Shown here one piece after another: positions 9,166-17,826 of a stretch of 64,000 nt of DNA (position 1 is the stretch's first letter; each line of letters begins with the position of its first letter). Under the pieces are notes generated by a model. The model was not told where the DNA came from, made no database searches, and saw only the letters and a program-made list of their open reading frames with translations. The stretch comes from Trinickia symbiotica. Lineage in GTDB: Bacteria > Pseudomonadota > Gammaproteobacteria > Burkholderiales > Burkholderiaceae. Position numbers and translations under genes: made by a program. The DNA is taken from contig NZ_PTIR01000004.1 in the NCBI RefSeq assembly GCF_002934455.1, positions 62,001 to 126,000 on the forward strand. Direction: 5' to 3'.

Positions 9166-9208
9166 CGTCAGGCCGGCGGCGGCGCCACTCGAGCGTGCGC
9201 GAGCGCGC

Positions 9209-10990
9209 TCACGCAGCCTGCTGCTGATACTGAATCCGGTGCAGATGGGCATAGAGCCCGCCTTGCCGCAGCAGTTCGTCGTGGTTGCCCTGCTCGACGA
9301 TGTGCCCGCTCTCCATGACGAGAATGCGGTCGGCGCGCTCGATGGTCGAGAGGCGGTGCGCGATGACGAGCGTCGTGCGCCCTTGCATGAGCGTCTCGAG
9401 CGCCGCCTGCACATGGCGCTCCGATTCCGAATCGAGCGCCGACGTCGCTTCGTCGAGAATCAGAATCGGCGCGTTTTTGTAGATGGCGCGCGCAATCGCG
9501 AGACGCTGGCGCTGCCCGCCCGAGAGCCGCATCCCATTGCCGCCGATCGGCGTATCGATGCCTTCCGGCAAGGTCGCGATCATGTCCGAAAGGTTTGCCG
9601 CGTGCAATGCCGCCTCGACGCGTGCACGGTCCGCCGTCTCTCCGTACGCGACGTTGGCGGCGATGGTGTCATTGAAGAGCACGACGTCCTGACTCACCAT
9701 CGCGATCTGACCGCGCAGCTCGTGAATGTCGTACTCGTCGATCGGCACGCCATCGACCAAAATCGTCCCGCCTTTCGGATCAAAAAAGCGCGGCAGCAAG
9801 TTCACGAGCGTTGTCTTGCCGCTGCCCGAGGGGCCGGCAAGCGCGATCATTTCGCCCGGCGCCGCCTTGAAGGAGACCCGGTCCAGTATCGGACGCTCGC
9901 TCGCCGCATAGGCAAAGGACACATTGCGAAACTCGATGTCGCCGCGCGCGGCAGGCAGCTTGCGCGTGCCGCCGGTAGGCTCCAAGGGCTCGTCGATGAG
10001 CCCGAAGATCAGCTCGGCCGCCGTCATTCCGCGCTGCAGCGGCTGGTTGACGTCCATCAGATGCTTGAGCGGCGAGATCACGAGCAGCATCGACGTCACG
10101 AATGCGACGAAGCCGCCGACGGTCGTCTGGTCATGGGCAGACTGCACGACGGCGATCGTGATGACGATGGCAAGCGCGATCGATGCGAGAAACTGCGTGA
10201 TCGGCTGAGCGAGCCCGCCGGACACGGTCATCCGCATCGCATACCCTCTCAGGCGCTTGCTCATCGCCGCGAACCGGTTCATCTCGTAGGACTCGCCGTT
10301 GTGCACCTTGACGACCTTATAGCCGCCGACGGTTTCCTCGACGATGTACGACAGCTCGTTCGTGAGCGTCTGTTGCTCGCGGCCGAGGCGGCGCAGCCGG
10401 CGGTTGATCTTGCTCACGATCCAGCCGATGCCGGGGAGGATCACGGCGACGATGAGCGTCAGCCGCCAGTTCAGATAAAACAGATAGCCGAGCAGGAACA
10501 GCACCGTCAGCGAATCGCGCACGAGCGTGATCATGACGCTCGTCAGCACGGAAAGTATCTGATTGACCTCGAACACGATCGCGTTGATGACGGTGCTCGC
10601 CGTTTCACGCTGAAAGAACGAGGCGCTCGTATGGATCATCCGCTCGAACATCCGGAGCCGCAGATCGAGCAGGATCCGGTTCGAGACGTACGAGAGCAGA
10701 TAGCCCGACGCGTACTGCGCGACGCCACGCACCAGGGCAAGGCCGATCACCGCGAGCGGCACGAGCCACTGCGCGCTCACGTTGGCCTTCGCGCCGAAGC
10801 CATGATCGAGCAGCGGCTTCAGGAGCGCGGGGATGCCGGCGTCGGTCGCCGCGCTCGCGCCCATCGAAACGATGGCCAGCACGATGACCCACAAATTGGG
10901 CTTCACGTACGGCCAGAGCCGCTTCATCACGGACGCGGCCGACGTGCCCGTCGCGCCGATCGTCTTGCGCAAGGTATTTCTGGTGTCCAA
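9209..10990 (-). CDS. msbA: lipid A export ATP-binding/permease protein MsbA
   Basis: 593-residue half-size ABC exporter that flips lipid A-core across the inner membrane. The first half holds six hydrophobic segments (residues about 35-330, including [18 protein letters not shown]); the second half is an ABC ATPase with Walker [14 protein letters not shown], signature [14 protein letters not shown], Walker [13 protein letters not shown] and H-loop [10 protein letters not shown]. The start is set at TTG 10990 because residues from there ([12 protein letters not shown] ... [11 protein letters not shown]) fit Burkholderia MsbA N-termini; the ATG at 10927 is the next choice. It lies beside LPS core genes, consistent with its role. 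Confidence 0.96.
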   Translation of the reverse strand: MDTRNTLRKTIGATGTSAASVMKRLWPYVKPNLWVIVLAIVSMGASAATDAGIPALLKPLLDHGFGAKANVSAQWLVPLAVIGLALVRGVAQYASGYLLSYVSNRILLDLRLRMFERMIHTSASFFQRETASTVINAIVFEVNQILSVLTSVMITLVRDSLTVLFLLGYLFYLNWRLTLIVAVILPGIGWIVSKINRRLRRLGREQQTLTNELSYIVEETVGGYKVVKVHNGESYEMNRFAAMSKRLRGYAMRMTVSGGLAQPITQFLASIALAIVITIAVVQSAHDQTTVGGFVAFVTSMLLVISPLKHLMDVNQPLQRGMTAAELIFGLIDEPLEPTGGTRKLPAARGDIEFRNVSFAYAASERPILDRVSFKAAPGEMIALAGPSGSGKTTLVNLLPRFFDPKGGTILVDGVPIDEYDIHELRGQIAMVSQDVVLFNDTIAANVAYGETADRARVEAALHAANLSDMIATLPEGIDTPIGGNGMRLSGGQRQRLAIARAIYKNAPILILDEATSALDSESERHVQAALETLMQGRTTLVIAHRLSTIERADRILVMESGHIVEQGNHDELLRQGGLYAHLHRIQYQQQAA

Positions 10991-11297
10991 CGGATTCCCT
11001 TTGCAGCGGCTCGAGGCGGCGAAGCGAGGCGTTCGCGTTCGGCTGAATTGACCTCGCCTCGCTGCGCTTGCCGGGGCGCGCCATAGCGCGCCCGAAACGG
11101 AGGGGCTGGTTTCGCCCTCACCCGGAAAAATCGATGCATTATAGCCGGCTGCCATGCGAAGCGCGGCTCGCGCGGGCCGGTGCCGTCCAAAGGCAGAAAA
11201 CTCCCGGCAGACGCGCGCCCCGCTCGGCGTATTCGACCGCGCGCCGGCCCGACCGGTATACTCCGACTCCGCTCACCCGTCACCGCAGAACCGAACC
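10991..11297. other. divergent intergenic region between msbA and the LPS glycosyltransferase genes
   Basis: About 307 bases separate the divergent msbA and waaE-like starts and must hold both promoters. A perfect inverted repeat GGGCGCGC-CATA-GCGCGCCC lies at 11074-11093. It has no T-tract and could be an operator or an mRNA hairpin. No convincing -35/-10 pair was identified by eye. Confidence 0.5.
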
Positions 11298-12107
11298 GTG
11301 ACCGTCCCGTCGTCCGACCGCCCGCGCCCTACTCTCGGCGTCGCCATCATCGCGCTCAACAGCGAGGCGCGGCTGGCGCAATGCCTCGAAGCCGTCTCGT
11401 TCGCGGACGAGATCGTCGTCGTGGACGGCGGCAGCAGCGACGCCACGGCACGGATTGCCGAAGCGCATGGCGCTCGCGTCGTCGTGGAGCGCGAATGGCC
11501 AGGCTTCGGTCCGCAGAAGAACCGCGCCGTAGCCGCGCTCGCCACTGACTGGATCCTCTCGATGGACACGGACGAGGTCGTGACACCGGAACTTGCCGCT
11601 TCCATCCGCGAGGCCATCGCCGCCGAGCAGGCCGAAGTCTTCGAACTCGACCGCCTCTCCAACTTCTGCGGCCATTGGATGCGGCACAGCGGCTGGTCTC
11701 CTGACTGGGTGCCGCGGCTCTTTCGGCGCGGCGCGGCCCGCTTCTCGGACGATCTCGTCCACGAGCGGCTCGTTTTCGAAGGTCCGCCCGGCCGACTGAG
11801 CGGCAAGCTGCTCCATTACTCCTTCGACGACTTCGAAACCGTGCTGCGCAAAATCGATGCTTACTCGAGCGCCGGCGCGCGGCAGCGACTGGCTGTCAAC
11901 GGCAAACGCGGCGGAGTGCGCCAGGCGCTCACGCATGGCTTGTGGGCGTTCGTCAAAACCTACCTCATAAAGGGCGGATTCCTCGACGGAAGGATGGGGT
12001 TTATACTCGCCGTCTCGAATGCAGAGGGCGCTTACTACCGATACCTCAAGCTGATGCTGGCGCTCGAACGGCAGCACGCGTCGGACGACGACCGCCATGT
12101 CTCATGA
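11298..12107 (+). CDS. waaE: WaaE-like family 2 glycosyltransferase (LPS inner core)
   Basis: 269-residue GT-A fold glycosyltransferase resembling WaaE/KdtX, which adds beta-1,4-glucose to heptose I of the inner core. Nucleotide-sugar motifs are visible: LGVAIIALNSEARLAQCL at residue 14, FADEIVVVDGGSSDAT near residue 35 and the DxD-like LSMDTDEVVTPEL near residue 92. The start is GTG 11298; the frame continues upstream but into the intergenic region. Its last 11 bases overlap the next glycosyltransferase, so the pair is probably translationally coupled. Context next to msbA supports an LPS core role; the sugar specificity is inferred. Confidence 0.85.
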   Translation: MTVPSSDRPRPTLGVAIIALNSEARLAQCLEAVSFADEIVVVDGGSSDATARIAEAHGARVVVEREWPGFGPQKNRAVAALATDWILSMDTDEVVTPELAASIREAIAAEQAEVFELDRLSNFCGHWMRHSGWSPDWVPRLFRRGAARFSDDLVHERLVFEGPPGRLSGKLLHYSFDDFETVLRKIDAYSSAGARQRLAVNGKRGGVRQALTHGLWAFVKTYLIKGGFLDGRMGFILAVSNAEGAYYRYLKLMLALERQHASDDDRHVS

Positions 12108-12930
12108 CAAACTCATCACTGTAATCGTCACCACCTACAATCGGCCGGACGCGCTCGAGCTTGTCATCGGCGCCTGCCTCGATCAGACCGATCGCCACTT
12201 CGAGATCGTGATCGCTGACGACGGCTCCGGAGCCGCGACGCGAACGCTCATCGAGAACATCGCACGCACGTCGCCCATTTCGATCAACCATGTCTGGCAG
12301 CCCGACGAGGGCTTTCGGGCAGCGGCGAGCCGCAACAAGGCACTGCGGAGCGCGCGCGGCGACTATGTAATTTTTCTCGACGGCGATTGCGTGCCGCAGC
12401 GCGACTTCGTGGCGCGCCATCGCGCATTGGCGCGCGAGCGCACCGTCGTCACGGGCAGCCGCATTTTGTTGGCGCCTCGCCTCACGAACGAAGTGCTCGC
12501 GCAACGCCTGCCGCTGCAGCGGCAAGCGCTGACTTTCTGGCTGCGCCAGCGTGCCGCCGCCCAAGTCAACAAGGTTCTGCCGCTAGCCATCCACCTGCCG
12601 GATCTTCCGTTGCGGCGCGTCGACGGTTTCGTCTGGCGCGGCATCAAAACCTGTAACCTCGCCGCGTGGCTCAGCGACCTCGAAGCGGTCAACGGGTTCG
12701 ACGAAACCTTCGTCGGATGGGGCCACGAAGACGCCGATCTCGTCGCCAGGCTGCACAACGCGGGCGTCGTTCGAAAAAATGGCTTCTGGTCGACGGAAGT
12801 GCTGCACTTGTGGCATGCGGAAGCGCCTCGCGACCGCGAGGGGCCGAACTACGCGCGCGTCCTCGCGCGGCTCGCCGATCGCACCACTCGTGCCGAACGC
12901 GGCCTCCAGGAGTCCACGCATTCGAATTGA
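12097..12930 (+). CDS. family 2 glycosyltransferase with a C-terminal galactosyltransferase-like segment
   Basis: 277-residue glycosyltransferase. The N-terminal GT-A domain shows ITVIVTTYNRPDALELVI, FEIVIADDGSG and the DxD in VIFLDGDCVPQ near residue 93. The C-terminal part has FDETFVGWGHEDADLVARL near residue 207, the acidic WGHED element of the Glyco_transf_7C-like region. No membrane segments, so it probably acts at the cytoplasmic face. It overlaps the preceding waaE-like gene by 11 bases. It converges on the minus-strand glycosyltransferase group, with 77 bases between the stops. The acceptor sugar is unknown. Confidence 0.87.
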   Translation: MSHDKLITVIVTTYNRPDALELVIGACLDQTDRHFEIVIADDGSGAATRTLIENIARTSPISINHVWQPDEGFRAAASRNKALRSARGDYVIFLDGDCVPQRDFVARHRALARERTVVTGSRILLAPRLTNEVLAQRLPLQRQALTFWLRQRAAAQVNKVLPLAIHLPDLPLRRVDGFVWRGIKTCNLAAWLSDLEAVNGFDETFVGWGHEDADLVARLHNAGVVRKNGFWSTEVLHLWHAEAPRDREGPNYARVLARLADRTTRAERGLQESTHSN

Positions 12931-13007
12931 CGCGTTGACGGCACGAACTCGCCAACGCCTCCCCGCCCCTCGCGTTGTGTTCGCCGCATAACGGCAAGCC
13001 AGGCCCG

Positions 13008-14231
13008 CTACGTCTCGAGCCCGAGCATCCGCGCCGCGGCCGCGATGACGCGACTCGCTGGAAGGCCCGTGAGGCAAGCGCTCGCGCTGCCGATATGGCG
13101 ATCGCACCCTTCCTCTCGGCAGGGAACGCACGCACCTTCCCCCTGCAGCAGGTAGACGTTGCCCTTGCGGTCGGAGCCGCGCAGCGGCCACGGATCGCGG
13201 TCGGCAGGCCAACCCCGGGGCCAAGGGCCCCAGCGCACGGGGTCGGAAGGCCCGAAGATGGCCAGCGTTGGCGTGCCCGTCGCCGCCGCAACGTGCGTCG
13301 CACCGGTGTCCGGCCCGATATAGAGCCGCGCGCGGCGGTAAAGCTCGGCGCTTTCACCAAAGGACAGCCGACCGACCAGGTTCAGAACGGGCTCGCCTGT
13401 CGCAGCCGCGACGCGCTCGGCGTAATCCCGCTCGGCCTGCGCCGGACCGCCCGAAAGCACGATTGCGAATCCGCGCGCACGCAGCCAGCGAATGACGTCG
13501 ATCCAGCCTTCGAAAGACCAGCGCTTGTACTCGAACATCGGCAGCAGATGAAGCACGACGAACGGCTCGCCGGGCACGATGGCCGGCGGTTCATCGAAGC
13601 GTGCGTCGAAGCGCGCGGCGCTTGCCGGATCATCGCCGATGCCGGGCGGTACGACTTCGGCATGAAGCGGAATACCGATCGCCGCCGCCAGGGCCAGGCT
13701 GCTTCTCACCGTGTGAACCGATCGATGCTCGTTGAGCGCGATCCTATGGAGCATGAAACGGTTGAGCAGCGTCAACCGATCGGGATCGACGAGACCGATG
13801 CGCTTCTTGCCGGCAAAGAACGCATAGAAACGCGGACGGTCGGAGCTGATCGCCGCACAGGCGAGATCGTAACGGCGCCACATCCGCATGGCATCGGCAA
13901 GCCGCTCGCGAAAGCGCGCGCGCTGCGCGACGGTGATGACCCGGCGTATGTCGGGGTTGTGCTCGACGACGCCCTCCGTGCCGCGGAAGACGAGCATGTC
14001 GATCGGCGTGTCGGGCCATTGAGCCTTCAGCGACCGTACGAATGGTGTCGTCAGCAGAACGTCGCCGATCCGGCGTGTACACACGACGAGGATGCTGCGC
14101 GGCGGCCTCGGAAGAAAGCCGCGCGCATTCTCGCCGGATCGCCTTCCGGCAGCCCGCGTCTTGCCAGCGGCCAGTTCGACGTTCGTCTCCATGCGCCTCC
14201 CCGCACCGGCGCTGTCGTCACGCATGGCCAT
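13008..14231 (-). CDS. family 9 glycosyltransferase (heptosyltransferase-like)
   Basis: 407-residue GT-B protein of the heptosyltransferase family that transfers heptose-type sugars to LPS core. PRSILVVCTRRIGDVLLTTP near residue 44 is the family N-terminal motif, and YIGPDTGATHVAAATGTPTLA near residue 310 is split here into GPDTGATHVAAA and TPTLAIFGPSDP, the donor-binding block. Two CxxC-like cysteine pairs (CVPCREEGC) near the C-terminus are usual in this group. The first 40 residues are Arg/Ala-rich and may be non-coding; ATG 14225 is also possible. The preceding glycosyltransferase stops 2 bases upstream. Confidence 0.88.
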   Translation of the reverse strand: MAMRDDSAGAGRRMETNVELAAGKTRAAGRRSGENARGFLPRPPRSILVVCTRRIGDVLLTTPFVRSLKAQWPDTPIDMLVFRGTEGVVEHNPDIRRVITVAQRARFRERLADAMRMWRRYDLACAAISSDRPRFYAFFAGKKRIGLVDPDRLTLLNRFMLHRIALNEHRSVHTVRSSLALAAAIGIPLHAEVVPPGIGDDPASAARFDARFDEPPAIVPGEPFVVLHLLPMFEYKRWSFEGWIDVIRWLRARGFAIVLSGGPAQAERDYAERVAAATGEPVLNLVGRLSFGESAELYRRARLYIGPDTGATHVAAATGTPTLAIFGPSDPVRWGPWPRGWPADRDPWPLRGSDRKGNVYLLQGEGACVPCREEGCDRHIGSASACLTGLPASRVIAAAARMLGLET

Positions 14232-14233
14232 GG

Positions 14234-15157
14234 CTATTCGGTACCGACAGGTTGATCGGCCGCGCTGTCCATGACGATCTGCCGCGGCAAGTCAGGCTCC
14301 CAGGCCTGGAGATCGCCGGTGGGGTAGCGGCCGAACGCATAGACCGCCCGCTTCAGCCGCCGCTTGAGGCTCGGCCGCGGAACGTTCGGCAGCGACGCGG
14401 CATCGACGGACGCCGTCCTTCTGACATAGTCGCGCATGAAGTCCTGTTGCGAGATGCCCCACTTGAGGATGAACGTGCGCCCGCCTTTATTGCGGCGGAC
14501 CCGGCGCGTGGTCGCGCAAGCGAAATGATAGACATGGCTCGACCCGACGATGCGAAAAACGCGGCAGCCGGCGAGCCAGATCTTCATGAGGAAATCGTCG
14601 TCGCTGCTCATGCCGGGGCCGAACTCGATACTGTAGCCGCCCACCATATGCCAGAGGCGCCGCTGAGTCAGCATCGGCTGCGACGCCACGCCGTTGCGAT
14701 CCGCGAAACCGAGGCCCTTGGCGTAGCTCAACAATCCCGCCTCGTCGAAATTGTCAGGACCCGTCCCAAAGTTGGCGACGCCGACGAGCTCGTTTCCCGT
14801 ATCGAGGGGCTCGACGAGTCGCGCGGCGAGATAGACGGGGGTGTCGCCGAACGGACGTGCCGCCGCCTCGAGAGCAAGATCCCATCCGGGCAGACAATAC
14901 ATGTCGTCGTTCATGAACAGCATCCAATCGCGCGTGGCGAGCCGTGCGGCGTCGTTCAGGGCGATGCATACGCCGACGTTGCCGCGGCTCCATGTATGCC
15001 GGAGCCCTTGGGCGCGAACCCACTCGAGCGTTCCGTCCGTCCCTTCGTTGACGTGCACGATGATTTCGTGATCGAAGGCGGAGTGTCGCCTGATGCTCTC
15101 GATGCAGAGCTTCAGGTACGGCAGATTGTTCCACGTAGGGATCAGGATGCTGAACAT
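14234..15157 (-). CDS. family 2 glycosyltransferase
   Basis: 307-residue glycosyltransferase. ATG 15157 begins MFSILIPTWNNLPYLKLCI, then HEIIVHVNEGTDGT, and the DxD-type metal site MLFMNDDMYCLPGWD near residue 80. The C-terminal third is basic (RRVRRNKGGRTFILKWG; SLKRRLKRAVYAFG). The start overlaps the WaaL-type ligase gene by 16 bases, and its stop is 2 bases from the family 9 gene, so the three minus-strand genes form a compact operon. A role in LPS core or O-antigen assembly is inferred from this context. The frame is open well upstream, but inside the ligase gene, and that part is antisense-like composition. Confidence 0.88.
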   Translation of the reverse strand: MFSILIPTWNNLPYLKLCIESIRRHSAFDHEIIVHVNEGTDGTLEWVRAQGLRHTWSRGNVGVCIALNDAARLATRDWMLFMNDDMYCLPGWDLALEAAARPFGDTPVYLAARLVEPLDTGNELVGVANFGTGPDNFDEAGLLSYAKGLGFADRNGVASQPMLTQRRLWHMVGGYSIEFGPGMSSDDDFLMKIWLAGCRVFRIVGSSHVYHFACATTRRVRRNKGGRTFILKWGISQQDFMRDYVRRTASVDAASLPNVPRPSLKRRLKRAVYAFGRYPTGDLQAWEPDLPRQIVMDSAADQPVGTE

Positions 15158-16455
15158 GAGGATTGCGAGCCGCTGATGGACGGATTGGCGCCGCGCTCCG
15201 CTGCTGGCGCGAGCGCCGGCGAGGTCGCGATGCCCCCGAGGATGCCGATGACGGCAGCATAAAACGACGCCACCATCTTCAAATCGAAGGTCTCGACGCT
15301 GAGCCCGAATATCCAGAACGAGACGACGAACGTGAGACCCATGAGCGCTGCGCCGCGCACTTGACTGGTAGACGCTCTCAAGTACTTCCCGAACATCAGG
15401 CACGGAACGAGATGGAGCGCGATACCGGCGAGTCCGCCGATAAGACCGTAGTTGGCCGCGTAGAAGAGCATCTGGTTGTGCGTCTCCCCGCGGCCGAAAG
15501 CGGCCGCGAGCGGTGTCAGCCTGCCTGCGCTCGCGAGCGCATGCATACTGTCGGCAAAACCATTCGGACCGACGCCGAACACGAGATGCTCTCGCATCAG
15601 CATCAACGCGGCCTCGTAGAGTTGGAGCCGCACACCCGTCGACGTATCCTTGTAACCATGGGTGTATTGAACGAGGTCCGACCAGACGAGCAAGACGCGA
15701 TCGCGCACGGCGGCGGAACTCGCGCCAACCACGACGATGGCCGCGAAGACGGCGAGCGGAATCAGCACGCGCCTTCCGGCGGACTTCTTCTTGCGCAGAT
15801 AAACGATCAGCGCGATGGCCGGTATGGCAAGCCAGCCGCCTCGCGTTCCCGTCAGCGCGGACGCATAGAGCCCGGCGAGCAACCCGACGATCTTGACCAA
15901 CCGCACGGGAACGGCGTCCTTTCTCCACCAGTTCAGCGACAAAGCCGAGAGCGCGCCCAACACCAGCGCGATGTCACCGAAATGGATGGCGTCGAGAAAC
16001 GGGCCGGCCAGCCGATCGTCTTCCGCGCGCTGTGTAATGAGCAGCACCAGGCATCCTGCGATAGCACCTATCGCGAACGAAAGATCGCTCCAACGTAGTA
16101 TCTTGGCCGGCACGCGCCGCATCGCAAGCAGGATCGGCACGGCGGCCACGAAGCGCGAAGGCGCGTCGAGCAGGCTGAAAACGAGATTGCCGTACCAGAG
16201 CTCGCTGATCAACGTCGCGGCCAGCGGACTAGCCAGCGCCACGCATGTGGCAATCGTTACCCGATCGACACCCGGCGTTTCCGAGTTGTCCGGCAGCGCG
16301 AGCGCAATGAGCGAGACGAAGGTCGCCGCGAGCTGAAGTGCGCTCGCGCCGCCATGAACAACGAGCGTCACCGTCGGATAAGAAAGCAGAAATAAGGCTG
16401 CGGCAGCGTTGCTCGGGCGCGAAATCCATGCAGGGCTGATGGTCGAACGGTTCAT
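15142..16455 (-). CDS. waaL: O-antigen ligase (WaaL-type) membrane protein
   Basis: 437-residue polytopic membrane protein (about 10-12 hydrophobic segments) of the Wzy_C/WaaL superfamily, which joins undecaprenyl-linked O-antigen to lipid A-core at the periplasmic face. The large periplasmic loop near residues 240-330 holds the GTRGGWLA element, the R(x)L-type GVRLQLYEAALMLMREH and the HN-containing FGRGETHNQMLFY, which resembles the conserved H[NSQ]x9GxxGG-type motif of ligases (here HNQMLFYAANYGLIGG). The start is set at ATG 16455; an upstream ATG at 16524 is possible. A Wzy polymerase is the alternative, but the core-gene context favours ligase. Confidence 0.82.
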   Translation of the reverse strand: MNRSTISPAWISRPSNAAAALFLLSYPTVTLVVHGGASALQLAATFVSLIALALPDNSETPGVDRVTIATCVALASPLAATLISELWYGNLVFSLLDAPSRFVAAVPILLAMRRVPAKILRWSDLSFAIGAIAGCLVLLITQRAEDDRLAGPFLDAIHFGDIALVLGALSALSLNWWRKDAVPVRLVKIVGLLAGLYASALTGTRGGWLAIPAIALIVYLRKKKSAGRRVLIPLAVFAAIVVVGASSAAVRDRVLLVWSDLVQYTHGYKDTSTGVRLQLYEAALMLMREHLVFGVGPNGFADSMHALASAGRLTPLAAAFGRGETHNQMLFYAANYGLIGGLAGIALHLVPCLMFGKYLRASTSQVRGAALMGLTFVVSFWIFGLSVETFDLKMVASFYAAVIGILGGIATSPALAPAAERGANPSISGSQSSCSAS

Positions 16456-16635
16456 GTCGAAGGACTTCGGCGCGCGCCGCGCGGACGCACGCAAAATCTG
16501 ATTGGGAGATGCACCAGGCGGCAAAGCTCACGCGAAGCGACGCGCGACTGCAAACTGGAGCAGACCGTGCGCATCGCGTCAGGTCCGTGCCCCGCCTGTC
16601 AGTGAAGACCCGCTAGTATACATGGCGGCTACTGT

Positions 16636-16667
16636 GCGGTGATCTGTCTGGTCAGACGGATCACCGC
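16636..16667 (-). terminator. long inverted repeat between LPS genes (hairpin, no T-tract)
   Basis: Arms GCGGTGATC (16636-16644) and GATCACCGC (16659-16667) pair perfectly, with an inner pair GTCTG/CAGAC around a two-base loop, making a roughly 14-pair hairpin. It overlaps the stop codon of the upstream minus-strand gene and precedes waaL. On the minus strand no run of T follows, so it may stabilise the mRNA 3' end or attenuate transcription into the next genes rather than act as a standard terminator. Confidence 0.55.
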
Positions 16668-17794
16668 GCCTGGACTGCATCGGCGGACAGGCTCGCCGTC
16701 ACTCCCAACTGCCGCAGGACGGCATCCGCGATGGCATCCGGCGGCACTTCGCTCGCACCACCCGGGCTTTGAAGGCCGACTGAGTGGCAGCGCCGGGTAA
16801 GGAAGAAACGCATCGGCTCACGATGCGAAAAGATCGTGACGCTTGGCGTCTCGGTGGAATGCGCGACATGCATCAGACCGCCGTCGCAGCCGACGAACAA
16901 GCGGCAGCCTGCGATGATCTCGCGCGCCTCGAGCAACGACAGGCGTGCGACGTGCGACACGACCTCGAGGCGACGAAACGTCTTCCGCATGATTTCGTCG
17001 GCCATCTGCAGGCCGTTGTCCGATCCCAGCAGCACGACCTGCCGCGGAACGCGATCGTCGTCCATCGCGTCGAGCATGGCAAGCAAGGATGGCCAGTGGA
17101 GATAGGACCGATTCTGATCGATCCCGCCGACGGAAAGCGCCATGGCCGTACGTTCGGGCCGCTTGCCGCTGACGGCACGCCGCGTCGCGTCGTTGCATTG
17201 AAGATAAGGCTTGGCGATCTGGACGAGCGCCTCGTCGCGGAGCCCGATACCGAATACATCGTTGACGGCCGCGAAACTGAACAATGTCTGGTTGCGCGAC
17301 GGCCCATGGAAGTACTGAAACAGGCACGCAAACGGCGTCTTCCTGAAGTGCCGCTTTTTGAGTTCGATCGACGGATAGTTGAACTCGTTCAATACGACCG
17401 CGTCGTATCGCCGGTCTTCCAGCGCATCGACGTGCGAGTAGACGTTCTCGAAGATGTCGTCCTCGCAAAACAACGGATGCAGCTTCGGAAGCGTGAGAAG
17501 GTCGACGCTGAAATCCGCGCCCGGCAGCAATGCGCGGCCGGACATTTCCATGATCGCGTCGCCGAAGTTGGCCTTACCCGTGTACAGCCAAAGCACGCGC
17601 ATTCCTTTCTCGATTCGCCGGATTTCGCGCTTCGACTGGCCGCCCAGTCGCAGTGCCAGGTCGCGATGGAGGTACTTCTTCACGAGCTTCAGACGAGATT
17701 GCGTCCTCAGGAAGCTATCTGGGTCATGCGGAACGAGCGGGTACGGAATTTTCGTCAGTTTTTCGACGCAGTTGTCGATATAGCCGGTCATCAT
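16661..17794 (-). CDS. family 9 glycosyltransferase-like protein
   Basis: 377-residue protein with a heptosyltransferase-like layout. MRVLWLYTGKANFGDAIMEM near residue 63 replaces the usual Rx-GD motif, and CRLFVGCDGGLMHVAHSTETP near residue 310 (shortened: FVGCDGGLMHVAH) is the donor-binding block. It starts at the double ATG 17794; longer upstream frame is Arg-rich and overlaps dnaE. It lies 32 bases after the dnaE stop and is separated from waaL by 205 bases and a hairpin, so it may be transcribed from dnaE. It is probably an LPS core or polysaccharide transferase; substrate unknown. Confidence 0.8.
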   Translation of the reverse strand: MMTGYIDNCVEKLTKIPYPLVPHDPDSFLRTQSRLKLVKKYLHRDLALRLGGQSKREIRRIEKGMRVLWLYTGKANFGDAIMEMSGRALLPGADFSVDLLTLPKLHPLFCEDDIFENVYSHVDALEDRRYDAVVLNEFNYPSIELKKRHFRKTPFACLFQYFHGPSRNQTLFSFAAVNDVFGIGLRDEALVQIAKPYLQCNDATRRAVSGKRPERTAMALSVGGIDQNRSYLHWPSLLAMLDAMDDDRVPRQVVLLGSDNGLQMADEIMRKTFRRLEVVSHVARLSLLEAREIIAGCRLFVGCDGGLMHVAHSTETPSVTIFSHREPMRFFLTRRCHSVGLQSPGGASEVPPDAIADAVLRQLGVTASLSADAVQAR

Positions 17795-17826
17795 TTCTTG
17801 TGGTCTTGTAGGGACTGGACGGTCCT

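Noticed and set aside
9239-11086. Long plus-strand frame antisense to msbA
   Set aside because: Same GC-codon artefact; the composition is His/Arg/Asp repeats with no motif, and msbA is certain on the other strand.
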